From positions 1-64,000 of the forward strand of contig JAOPZF010000120.1 in NCBI GenBank assembly GCA_025964255.1: a stretch of 64,000 bases of DNA, read 5' to 3'. Origin of the DNA: Solirubrobacterales bacterium (GTDB lineage: Bacteria > Actinomycetota > Thermoleophilia > Solirubrobacterales > 70-9). The notes under the pieces were generated by a model. The model saw nothing but the letters and a program-made list of their open reading frames with translations, was not told the origin of the DNA and searched no databases. The position numbers and the translations under genes were made by a program. Shown piece after piece: positions 1-7,418 of this stretch (positions are counted from its first letter, which is position 1; each line of letters opens with the position of its first letter).

Positions 1-1178
1 GCCGCGAGGGGGAGCGGGTGACGCCGCTCGAGCTCTTCTTCGACCTCGTCTTCGTCCTCGCGATCACCGAGTGCACCGCGCTGATGTCGCACCATCCGAG
101 GTGGACGGGACTGGCGCAGGGACTGCTGGTGCTGGGCGTGCTCTGGTGGGCCGGGGCGAGCTACGCCTGGCTGACCAGCGTGATCGACCCCGAGGCGGGC
201 GCGGTGCGCCTCGTCTTCTTCGCCGCGATGGCGGCGATGCTGATCGCGGCGATCTGCGTGCCAGAGGCGTTCGCGAACCTGGCGCTCGCCTTCGCCCTCG
301 CGATCGGCTTCTTCCGGGTTGCCCACATCGCCCTCTTCGCGATCGCCGCCGGCCCCGACGCCACGGCGCTGCGCACCTCGACCAAAGCGCTCGCCGTCTC
401 GACCGCGATCGCGGTCACCCTGCTCGCCCTCGCCTCGGCCTTCGACGGCTGGGCCCAGGCGGCGCTCTGGGTGTTGGCGCTGGCGCTCGACTTCGGCGGG
501 CCCTCCTTCTTCGGCATCGAGGGCTGGCAGCTCGTCCCCGGCCACTTCGCCGAGCGCCACGGCCTGATCATCATCATCGCCCTCGGCGAGTCGATCGTCG
601 AGATCGGCGCCGGCGCCGCCGGGCACCTCGACCTCGGGATCGGCATCGCCGCGGTGCTCGGCGTCGGCGTCGCGGCGGCGCTGTGGTGGGTGTACTTCGA
701 CGTCGTCGCGCTGATCTCGGCGCGGCGGCTCGGCGAAGCCGAGGTGGGCCGCGAGCAGAACGCGCTCGCCCGCGACTCCTACTCCTACCTGCACCTCTTC
801 CTGGTCGCCGGGATCGTGCTCACCGCCTTCGGCCTGAAAACGGTGATCCAGGGGACCGGCGAGGACCTGGGCTGGGTGCCGTCCTTCGCGCTGTCGGCCG
901 GGATCGCGCTCTACCTCCTCGGCCTGGTCGCCTTCCGCTACCGCCAACGCCGCACCTGGAACCGCTACAAACCCGTCGCCGCCGCCTGCCTGCTCGTGCT
1001 GATCCCGATCGGAACGGCGATCCCGGCCCTGGCCACTCTGGCGATTGCGACCGCCCTCCTGGCGATCTTGGTTGCCGCCGAGCACGCCGGCTACGACGAG
1101 CGCCGCGACGAGCTGCGCGCCCGCAACACGATGACCGAGGCGGAGGCCGAGCTGGTTGCCGCTGCCGAGGAGGAGTAG
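1..1178 (+). CDS. LtrA-family (low temperature requirement A) membrane protein, 5' end cut off
   Basis: Multi-pass membrane protein of the bacterial low-temperature-requirement A family; its biochemical role is not established. The visible protein opens with the family hallmark TPLELFFDLVFVLAI and carries about ten hydrophobic helices, ending in a charged Glu/Ala-rich tail. An in-frame GTG lies at 18, but the reading frame stays open to the window edge with residues REGERV before the hallmark. Family members normally have such a charged lead-in, so the true start probably lies upstream. No co-directional partner is visible before the hairpin at 1186. Family assignment is confident; function is not. 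Confidence 0.85.
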   Translation, partial: REGERVTPLELFFDLVFVLAITECTALMSHHPRWTGLAQGLLVLGVLWWAGASYAWLTSVIDPEAGAVRLVFFAAMAAMLIAAICVPEAFANLALAFALAIGFFRVAHIALFAIAAGPDATALRTSTKALAVSTAIAVTLLALASAFDGWAQAALWVLALALDFGGPSFFGIEGWQLVPGHFAERHGLIIIIALGESIVEIGAGAAGHLDLGIGIAAVLGVGVAAALWWVYFDVVALISARRLGEAEVGREQNALARDSYSYLHLFLVAGIVLTAFGLKTVIQGTGEDLGWVPSFALSAGIALYLLGLVAFRYRQRRTWNRYKPVAAACLLVLIPIGTAIPALATLAIATALLAILVAAEHAGYDERRDELRARNTMTEAEAELVAAAEEE

Positions 1179-1185
1179 GCGCCGT

Positions 1186-1214
1186 AAGGGCGCTCCCGGC
1201 CGTCTCGCGCCCTT
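1186..1214 (+). terminator. Probable intrinsic terminator after the LtrA-like gene
   Basis: A perfect 8-bp inverted repeat (AAGGGCGC / GCGCCCTT, 13-nt loop) begins 7 nt after the stop codon and is followed by GTTAGTT. The T-tract is weak but the position fits a terminator. Confidence 0.6.
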
Positions 1215-1294
1215 GTTAGTTAAGGATCTCTGAGTGGGAAAAGCGTCTACGCCGAGGCCGGACGAAAGTACGACTTCGACATACTGGCGAACCT

Positions 1295-2353
1295 ATGACG
1301 ACTTCAAACGAGGTACCCAAGGTCCTTGACGAATTGCTGCGCGTCGGCGCGCCCTCGGGATACGAGGGACCGGCCGCCGAGGTCTGGCGCAAGGCCGCCG
1401 GCTTTGCCGAGCTCTCCTACGACGGCATCGGCTCGACGATCGCCCGCGTCGGCGAGGCCGAGCCGCTGGTCGCGATCGTCGGCCACATCGACGAGATCGG
1501 CCTGATCATCACCCACATCGACGAGAAGGGCTTCCTCTGGTTCGAGCCGATCGGCGGCTGGGACCCGCAGATCCTGGTCGGCCAGCGGGTCGAGGTGACC
1601 GGCAGCGACGGTGCCGTCCCCGGCGTCGCCGGCCGCAAACCGATCCACCTCCTCGAGCCCGACCAGCGCAAGAAGGTCGTCGAACTGAAATCGATGCACA
1701 TCGACATCGGCGTCTCAGACCGCGAGGAGGCCGAGGCCCTGGTCCGCGTCGGCGACCCGATCGTGATCCGCACCGAGCCGCTGCAGGTGGCTGGCTCCCG
1801 CCTCGTCTCCAAGTCGATGGACAACCGGCTCGGTGCCTACGTCGCTCTCGAGAGCACTCGCCGCTGCGCCGAGAACGCCGGCCCGGGCGGCTCGATGGCC
1901 GGCGTCGCCGCCGTGCAGGAGGAGATCGGCCTCTTCGGCGCCCGCACCTCGGCCTTCGCGCTGAAACCGGACATCGCGGTCGCCGTCGACGTCACCCACG
2001 CGACCGACGCGCCCGGGGTCGACGAGAAGGAACTGGGCTCGCACCCGCTCGGTTCCGGCCCGGTGATCGGCCGCGGCTCGACCCTCTCGCCGAAGGTCTT
2101 TGAGCTGCTGGTCGAGACCGCCGAGGCGGAGGGGATCGAGTACTCGGTCGCCGCCAGCGGTCGCAGCACCGGAACCGACGCCGACTCGATCCAGATCGCC
2201 CGCTCGGGCATCCCGACCGGCCTGGTCTCGATCCCGCTGCGCTACATGCACTCGCCGGTCGAGATGGTCGACCTGCAGGACGTCGAGGCGGTCGTCAACC
2301 TCCTCGCGGCGTTCGGCAGCCGCATCAAAGCGGGCGTCGACCTGAGTCGTTAG
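1295..2353 (+). CDS. M42 family metallo-aminopeptidase
   Basis: Cytoplasmic dinuclear-zinc aminopeptidase of the M42 (FrvX/glutamyl aminopeptidase, TET-like) family, 352 aa, the usual family length. Expected metal and catalytic positions are visible in order: His-Asp in GHIDEIG, Asp in KSMDNR, the Glu pair in QEEIG, Asp in VDVTHA, and the final His in MHSPVE. It probably trims short peptides. The ATG at 1295 has no Shine-Dalgarno upstream. A CATACT box at 1277-1282 would place the transcript start within a few bases of the ATG, so the message may be leaderless. The gene is convergent with pepQ and overlaps its 3' end by 4 bases. Confidence 0.93.
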   Translation: MTTSNEVPKVLDELLRVGAPSGYEGPAAEVWRKAAGFAELSYDGIGSTIARVGEAEPLVAIVGHIDEIGLIITHIDEKGFLWFEPIGGWDPQILVGQRVEVTGSDGAVPGVAGRKPIHLLEPDQRKKVVELKSMHIDIGVSDREEAEALVRVGDPIVIRTEPLQVAGSRLVSKSMDNRLGAYVALESTRRCAENAGPGGSMAGVAAVQEEIGLFGARTSAFALKPDIAVAVDVTHATDAPGVDEKELGSHPLGSGPVIGRGSTLSPKVFELLVETAEAEGIEYSVAASGRSTGTDADSIQIARSGIPTGLVSIPLRYMHSPVEMVDLQDVEAVVNLLAAFGSRIKAGVDLSR

Positions 2354-3408
2354 TCGACGAAGGTCAAATCTTTGGGAAGCGAGCTGAGATTGAGGATGCC
2401 GTCGTCGGTGACGACGACGATGTCCTCGATCCGCACGCCGAGGTTCCCGGCCAGGTAGATCCCCGGCTCGACGGTGACGACTTCATTCGCCGCCAGCACG
2501 TCGTCGGAGCGAAGTGAGAGTCGCGGGCCCTCGTGGATGTCGAGGCCGACGCCGTGGCCGAGCCCGTGGCCGAAGTACTCGCCGTAGCCGGCGTCACCGA
2601 TGATCTTGCGGGCGACGTTGTCGACGTCTTCGCCCTTCTCGCCGGGGCGGATCGCGTCGAGCGAGGCGAGCTGCGCCTCCAGCACGGTCTCGTAGACCTT
2701 GCGCCCCTCGTCGCCGATGTCGCCGGTCGCGAAGGTGCGGGTGCCGTCGGAGCAGTAGCCGTCGAGCTTCGCTCCCATGTCGAAGACGACCAGCTCGCCG
2801 CGGCCGATCACCCGGTCGCCGGGCTCGGCGTGCGGCTGGGCGCCGTTGGGGCCGGCGGCGACGATCGAGTCGAAGGAGAGGGTGCCGCCGAAGCCGCGGA
2901 CCTTGGCCTCGAAGTAGTCGGCGACCTCGCGCTCGGTCTTGCCGACGAAGGCGTTTTCCAACGTCTGCTTCAGCGCCGCGTCGGCGAGCTTCGTCGCCTC
3001 GGCGATAAGGGCCAGCTCGGTCTCGTCCTTGACCCGGCGCAGCCCCTCGACCGTGCCGCCGGCGGCGACCACCTCGACGCTCTCGCCCAGTTTCTCCTCG
3101 AGTTTGGAGAAGGTGCGGACCGAGACGTGGTCGTCCTCGAAGCCGACCTTGCCGGCGAGGCGCTCGGCGATCCCGGCGAGCCAGTCGCCGGTCACGGTGA
3201 CGATCTCCCACTCGGAGACCTCGGCGGCGGCGCGCTCGGTGTAGCGGAAGTCGGTCAGGAAGACGCGGACGCCGGGGCCGCAGATCGCCGCCCCGTTGGT
3301 GCCGGTGAAGCCGGTCAGGTAACGGACGTTGGTCAGGTCGGTGACGAGGAAGCGGTCGAGCCCGCGCTCGCCGAGGACCGCCTCGAAGCGATCGCCGCGG
3401 CCGCGCAT
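2350..3408 (-). CDS. pepQ: M24 family Xaa-Pro dipeptidase/aminopeptidase
   Basis: Metallopeptidase of the pita-bread fold that removes residues next to proline in peptides. The 352-aa protein has the creatinase-like N-domain and the M24 domain with all five metal ligands: Asp in FDMGAKLDGY, Asp in CSDGTRTF, His in GHGLGHGVG, Glu in VEPGIY and Glu in RIED. It is the last gene of the aro block; its ATG overlaps the aroQ stop by one base. In many actinobacteria this position is followed by efp, but here an M42 peptidase converges instead. Confidence 0.93.
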   Translation of the reverse strand: MRGRGDRFEAVLGERGLDRFLVTDLTNVRYLTGFTGTNGAAICGPGVRVFLTDFRYTERAAAEVSEWEIVTVTGDWLAGIAERLAGKVGFEDDHVSVRTFSKLEEKLGESVEVVAAGGTVEGLRRVKDETELALIAEATKLADAALKQTLENAFVGKTEREVADYFEAKVRGFGGTLSFDSIVAAGPNGAQPHAEPGDRVIGRGELVVFDMGAKLDGYCSDGTRTFATGDIGDEGRKVYETVLEAQLASLDAIRPGEKGEDVDNVARKIIGDAGYGEYFGHGLGHGVGLDIHEGPRLSLRSDDVLAANEVVTVEPGIYLAGNLGVRIEDIVVVTDDGILNLSSLPKDLTFVD

Positions 3409-3863
3409 CAGGCCGCCACCCCGAGTTCGCGGGCGAGCACGTCTAGCGCCTCGCGGTAGCCGTCGGCGCCCTTGCCGGAGATCTTCTCGATGACCAGGCC
3501 GTCGAAGACGGAGACCTTGCGCCAGTCCTCCCGCGCGTCGACGTCGGAGAGGTGCACCTCGACAGCCGGGAGCGCGGCGACGTCGAGCGCGTCGGCGATC
3601 GCGCGGCTGTAGTGGGTCCAGGCGCCGGCGTTGATCAGCGAGGCGTCGGCAAGGTCAGGCAGTCGGTGCAGGTACTCCACGAACTCTCCCTCATGGTTGG
3701 TCTGGAAGAACAGCGGTTCGAGCCCCGCCTCGCGCGCCCAGCCGGCGATCTGATGCTCCAGCTGCGAGAGCGAGCGGCCGCCGTAGAGGTCGGGATCGCG
3801 GCGCTCGAGGATGTCGAAATTGACCCCGTGCAGGACGGCAACTCGATTTCTCGTGGTGCTCAC
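3408..3863 (-). CDS. aroQ: Type II 3-dehydroquinate dehydratase, somewhat divergent
   Basis: Third step of the shikimate pathway, dehydroquinate to 3-dehydroshikimate. The protein is 151 aa, normal for dodecameric type II enzymes. Active-site residues are conserved in slightly altered motifs. The usual NGPNLN loop reads HGVNFD (Asn kept). RRDPDLYGG keeps the Arg and the catalytic Tyr. INAGAWTH replaces the usual INPGAYTH but keeps Asn and His. EVHLSD keeps Glu and His, and AREDWR keeps the binding Arg. The start overlaps the aroK/aroB stop by 4 bases, so the two are probably translationally coupled. The Pro-to-Val and Pro-to-Ala changes are unusual but do not remove catalytic residues. Confidence 0.88.
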   Translation of the reverse strand: MSTTRNRVAVLHGVNFDILERRDPDLYGGRSLSQLEHQIAGWAREAGLEPLFFQTNHEGEFVEYLHRLPDLADASLINAGAWTHYSRAIADALDVAALPAVEVHLSDVDAREDWRKVSVFDGLVIEKISGKGADGYREALDVLARELGVAA

Positions 3864-5413
3864 TTCATCAGCTCCTTCACGGCGTCTTCGACCTTAGCGG
3901 GGTCGACCAGCTGGCCGATTCGGGGTTCGCCGGGCTCGGAGAGGAGGACGAAGCCGACGCCGGCGGCGGTCCGCTTCTTGTCGCGGCCGAGCGACTCGAT
4001 GATGTCGTCGACCTCGATCGGCACCTCGACGTGGGTCGGCAGGCCGTGCGTGGCTAGTACCGACTCGACTTCATCGCGGAGCGCCGGCGCGTCAGAGAGA
4101 CGGAGGGCCGCCAGCAGTCCCAGGCCGACCGCCTCGCCGTGTCGGTAGGCGGTGTACCCGGTCGCCGACTCGATCGCGTGGCCGACCGTGTGGCCGAGGT
4201 TGAGCACGTTGCGCAGGCCGGTGTCGCGCTCGTCGGCGGCGACGATCGCGCACTTGTAACGGGCGCAGGCGAAGATCACGTCGTCGAGCTCGGCCGGGTT
4301 CAGCTCCTTGATCGCCCGCACCCGCTCCCACAGCGCGCCGCCCGCGAGCAGCCCCGTCTTCAGCACCTCGACGAAGCCCGCCGCGAGCTCCAGTGGCGGC
4401 AGCGAGGCGAGCGTCTCGACGTCGGCGATCACCGCGGCGGGCTGCTGGAAGGCGCCCGCGTAGTTCTTGCCCTCGGGCAGGTCGACGCCGACCTTGCCGC
4501 CGTAGGCCGAGTCGACCTGGGAGACGAGCGTGGTCGGCACCTGGACCACCGGCACGCCGCGCTGGTAGAGATGGCCGACGAGCCCGGCGAGGTCGCCGAC
4601 GACACCGCCGCCGAGGGCGACGACGTGGTCGGAGCGGGTCGCGCCTTCGCGGCTCATCGCCCGGAGCACCTTCTCGGTGTTGGTGAGCGTCTTGGCCGTC
4701 TCCCCCGCTTCGATTTCGGCGGTCGCGGCGAGCGGCTCGAGCCGCTCCGCGTAGATCGGGCCGACCGAGCGATCGGTGACGAGGAAGCGGCGGCTCTCGA
4801 GCGGCCACCAGTCGGCGTCGAGCAGCCCGCGGCCGACCAGCACCGGGTACTCGCCGCCGGGCGCGCTCGCCCAGAGGAGCTTGGTGCCCGCTGGCATGTC
4901 GGCGAGGCGCCGGATCGTCGGCAAGGCGCGCCGGATCATCTGGCGATCGCCCATCGGGACGACCGCGTCGGCGAGCTCTTCGTAGAGCGGCAGACGGGTC
5001 GCGAGCAGCGTGCCGACCGACTCGGCGGAGCTCGCCAGCGGGCGATCGGAGTGGGCGATGCGGCGCCAGGCCTCGGCCGCGTCGACCTGCAGCCAGACGA
5101 CTATGTGGCGGGCCATCGCGGCGCGGATCCGCGGCGAGAGGACGCTGCCGCCGCCGAGGGCGATCGCGCCGCCGTCGTCGGCCTCCTCCAGCAACGCGCC
5201 GACCACCTCGGACTCGCGCTCGCGGAAGCCCTCCTCGCCGTGGTTCTCGAAGGCCTGCGGGATGGTCGAGCCGAAGCTCGCTTCCATCAGCTCGTCGATC
5301 TCGACCGTCGGCAGCCCTTCGCCGCGTGCCGCCGCCAGCGCGGTCGACTTGCCCGCGCCCATGAAGCCGACGAAGACGATCGAGGGCTGCCGCGACTCGC
5401 CCGCCGCACTCAC
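3860..5413 (-). CDS. aroK/aroB: Shikimate kinase / 3-dehydroquinate synthase fusion
   Basis: One 517-aa polypeptide joins two shikimate-pathway enzymes usually encoded separately. Residues about 1-165 form a shikimate kinase: P-loop GFMGAGKS, EIDELME, the substrate Arg in FRERES, ALGGGSVL, and the lid region SDRPLA. Residues about 175-517 form an NAD-dependent dehydroquinate synthase: VALGGGVVGDLAG, PTTLVSQVDSAYGGK, a metal Glu in AAGFVEVLKTG, the metal-binding NLGHTVGHAIE, and YRHGEAVGLG. The two catalyse non-consecutive steps, so fusion more likely ensures co-expression than channelling. Gene order aroE-aroC-aroK/aroB-aroQ gives four adjacent genes covering five shikimate-pathway activities. 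Confidence 0.95.
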   Translation of the reverse strand: MSAAGESRQPSIVFVGFMGAGKSTALAAARGEGLPTVEIDELMEASFGSTIPQAFENHGEEGFRERESEVVGALLEEADDGGAIALGGGSVLSPRIRAAMARHIVVWLQVDAAEAWRRIAHSDRPLASSAESVGTLLATRLPLYEELADAVVPMGDRQMIRRALPTIRRLADMPAGTKLLWASAPGGEYPVLVGRGLLDADWWPLESRRFLVTDRSVGPIYAERLEPLAATAEIEAGETAKTLTNTEKVLRAMSREGATRSDHVVALGGGVVGDLAGLVGHLYQRGVPVVQVPTTLVSQVDSAYGGKVGVDLPEGKNYAGAFQQPAAVIADVETLASLPPLELAAGFVEVLKTGLLAGGALWERVRAIKELNPAELDDVIFACARYKCAIVAADERDTGLRNVLNLGHTVGHAIESATGYTAYRHGEAVGLGLLAALRLSDAPALRDEVESVLATHGLPTHVEVPIEVDDIIESLGRDKKRTAAGVGFVLLSEPGEPRIGQLVDPAKVEDAVKELMK

Positions 5414-5429
5414 CGGGCCGCCGCCCCGC

Positions 5430-6596
5430 TCACCGCGCGTCGATCCGCGCCTTGTAGGCGTCGATCGCGCCGAGGACGTCGTCGATGTGGTCGCCGCCGA
5501 ACTTCTCCCGGTAGGCGCGCGCGAGGACCAGGCAGACCATCGCCTCGGCGACCACGGCGGCGGCCGGGACGACGGTCGAGTCGGTCCGCTCCCTCAGCGC
5601 CTGAGCTGGCTGGTGGGTTTCGGTGTCGACCGAGCGCAGCGGTTTCGTCAGCGTCGAGATCGGCTTGATTGCGGCGCGCACGGAGAGCGGCTGGCCGTTG
5701 GTCATGCCGCCCTCGAGGCCGCCGGCGCGGTTCGTTTCGCGGAAGTAGCCGTCCACCTCCGACCAGAAGATCTCATCGTGGGCTTCCGAGCCGGGTCGGG
5801 TCGCGACGTCCCAGGCTTCGCCGATCGCGACGCCCTTGATCGACTGGATCGAGGCGACCGCGCCGGCGAGGCGGCCGTCGAGGCGGTCTTCCCAGGAGAC
5901 GTGCGAGCCGAGCCCGGGGACGAGCCCGAAGGCGAGCACCTCGAAGGTGCCACCGAGGCTCTCGTTCGCCTTCCTCAGGCGGTTGATCTCCGCGACCATC
6001 TCTTTGGAGGCGTCGGGATCGAGCGTGCGGACCGGGTCGTCGTCGATCCCGGCGAAGTCGGCGGGCGTCAGGTTCTCGCGCTCGGCGGCGACGACCGAGG
6101 CGATCCGGGACACGTGACTGTGGACCTCGACGCCGAGCGCGGTGAGGAATCCGCGGGCGACCCCGCCGGCGGCAACGCGGGCGGCGGTCTCGCGGGCGCT
6201 GGCGCGCTCGAGCACGTTACGGATGTCGGTGAAGCCGTATTTCTGGGAGCCGACGAGGTCGGCGTGGCCGGGCCGCGGCAGGTGGACCTCTTCGGGCTCG
6301 AAGTCCTTGACCGGCCAGGGGTTCATCCGGTCTTCCCAGTTCTTGTAGTCGCGGTTGGCGACCAACAGGGCGATCGGGCTGCCGAGCGTACGACCGTGGC
6401 GGAGGCCGGAGCGGACCTCGACCGTGTCGGTCTCGATCCGCATGCGGCCGCCGCGCCCGTGGCCGAGCTGGCGCCGCGCCATGTCGCGGTCGAGCGCCTC
6501 GCGGTCGAGCTGCAGCCCGGCCGGGACGCCCTCGACGATCGCGGTCAGCCCAGGCCCGTGGGACTCCCCGGCGGTGGTGAATCGGAAGGCGGTCAT
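5430..6596 (-). CDS. aroC: Chorismate synthase
   Basis: Converts 5-enolpyruvylshikimate-3-phosphate to chorismate with reduced FMN. The 388-aa protein carries the family signatures GESHGPGLTAIVEGVPAG near the N-terminus, GHGRGGRMRIE, RASARETAARVAAG in the middle, and the flavin-site region around RTDSTVVPAAAVVAEAM near the C-terminus. The length is typical for bacterial enzymes. It lies 16 bases upstream of aroK/aroB and 23 bases downstream of aroE on the same strand, consistent with one operon. Confidence 0.96.
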   Translation of the reverse strand: MTAFRFTTAGESHGPGLTAIVEGVPAGLQLDREALDRDMARRQLGHGRGGRMRIETDTVEVRSGLRHGRTLGSPIALLVANRDYKNWEDRMNPWPVKDFEPEEVHLPRPGHADLVGSQKYGFTDIRNVLERASARETAARVAAGGVARGFLTALGVEVHSHVSRIASVVAAERENLTPADFAGIDDDPVRTLDPDASKEMVAEINRLRKANESLGGTFEVLAFGLVPGLGSHVSWEDRLDGRLAGAVASIQSIKGVAIGEAWDVATRPGSEAHDEIFWSEVDGYFRETNRAGGLEGGMTNGQPLSVRAAIKPISTLTKPLRSVDTETHQPAQALRERTDSTVVPAAAVVAEAMVCLVLARAYREKFGGDHIDDVLGAIDAYKARIDAR

Positions 6597-6619
6597 GAAC
6601 GTTCCACCCTATCGACCAT

Positions 6620-7414
6620 CTAGCGACGAACGGCGGTACGCATCGCCTCGATCGAGGGCTCCTCGCCGGTCCAGATACGCATCGAGAGCGCGCCCTGCTG
6701 GACCAGCATCTCGAGCCCGTCGACCGTGGTCGCGCCCGCGGCCGCGGCCGCGGCGAGCAGGGCGCTCGGCTCCTCCGTGTAGACCATGTCGAGGACGACC
6801 TGGCCGGGGACGAAGGAGTCGGCGGTGAGCGGCAGGTGCGCGAACGCGTCCTCGCCACCGAGCCCCACCGCGGTCGTATTGACGATCAGGGCGTAGTCGG
6901 CGGGGTTCGGGTGCTCCATGAATCCAACTTTGAAGTGCGCAGCCAGTTCTTCACCCTTGGACCGGGTTCGATTCCACACATCGACCTTCACCCCCGCGTC
7001 TGCCAATGCCCAGATCGCTGCCCTCGCGGCTCCACCCGCACCCAACACCAAGGCACGCTCACCATCCGGTAGGTAGGGAAGCGAACGCAGCAGGCCGCCG
7101 GCGTCGGTGTTATCGGCGACGATCAGTCCGTCGCGGAAGGTAAGCGTGTTGGCGGCGCCGATCGCGCGGGCGCTCTCGGTCGCCTCATCGGCCATCGCCA
7201 CCGCCGCCTCCTTGTGGGGCACCGTGATGTTCACCCCGGCGTACTCGCCCGCCGCCGACAGTTCGGCGATCGTCGCCTCGAAGTCCTCCGGCGACACGTC
7301 GATCGCACCGTAGGTCCACTCGCCCGCCAGGCCGAGGTCGGAGAGCGCCGCCGTCTGCATGTCCGGCGAGCGCGAGTGCGCCACCGGGTGACCGATCACC
7401 GCCAGTCCGGGCAT
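6620..7414 (-). CDS. aroE: Shikimate dehydrogenase
   Basis: NADPH-dependent reduction of 3-dehydroshikimate to shikimate. The 264-aa protein shows the substrate motif HSRSPDM near the N-terminus, the catalytic-Lys motif NITVPHKEAA, DNTDAGG, and the nucleotide fold VLGAGGAARAAIWAL. NRTRSK may favour NADP(H). It sits 4 bases after mltG in transcription order, within the aro block. Confidence 0.95.
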   Translation of the reverse strand: MPGLAVIGHPVAHSRSPDMQTAALSDLGLAGEWTYGAIDVSPEDFEATIAELSAAGEYAGVNITVPHKEAAVAMADEATESARAIGAANTLTFRDGLIVADNTDAGGLLRSLPYLPDGERALVLGAGGAARAAIWALADAGVKVDVWNRTRSKGEELAAHFKVGFMEHPNPADYALIVNTTAVGLGGEDAFAHLPLTADSFVPGQVVLDMVYTEEPSALLAAAAAAGATTVDGLEMLVQQGALSMRIWTGEEPSIEAMRTAVRR

Positions 7415-7418
7415 CGGG

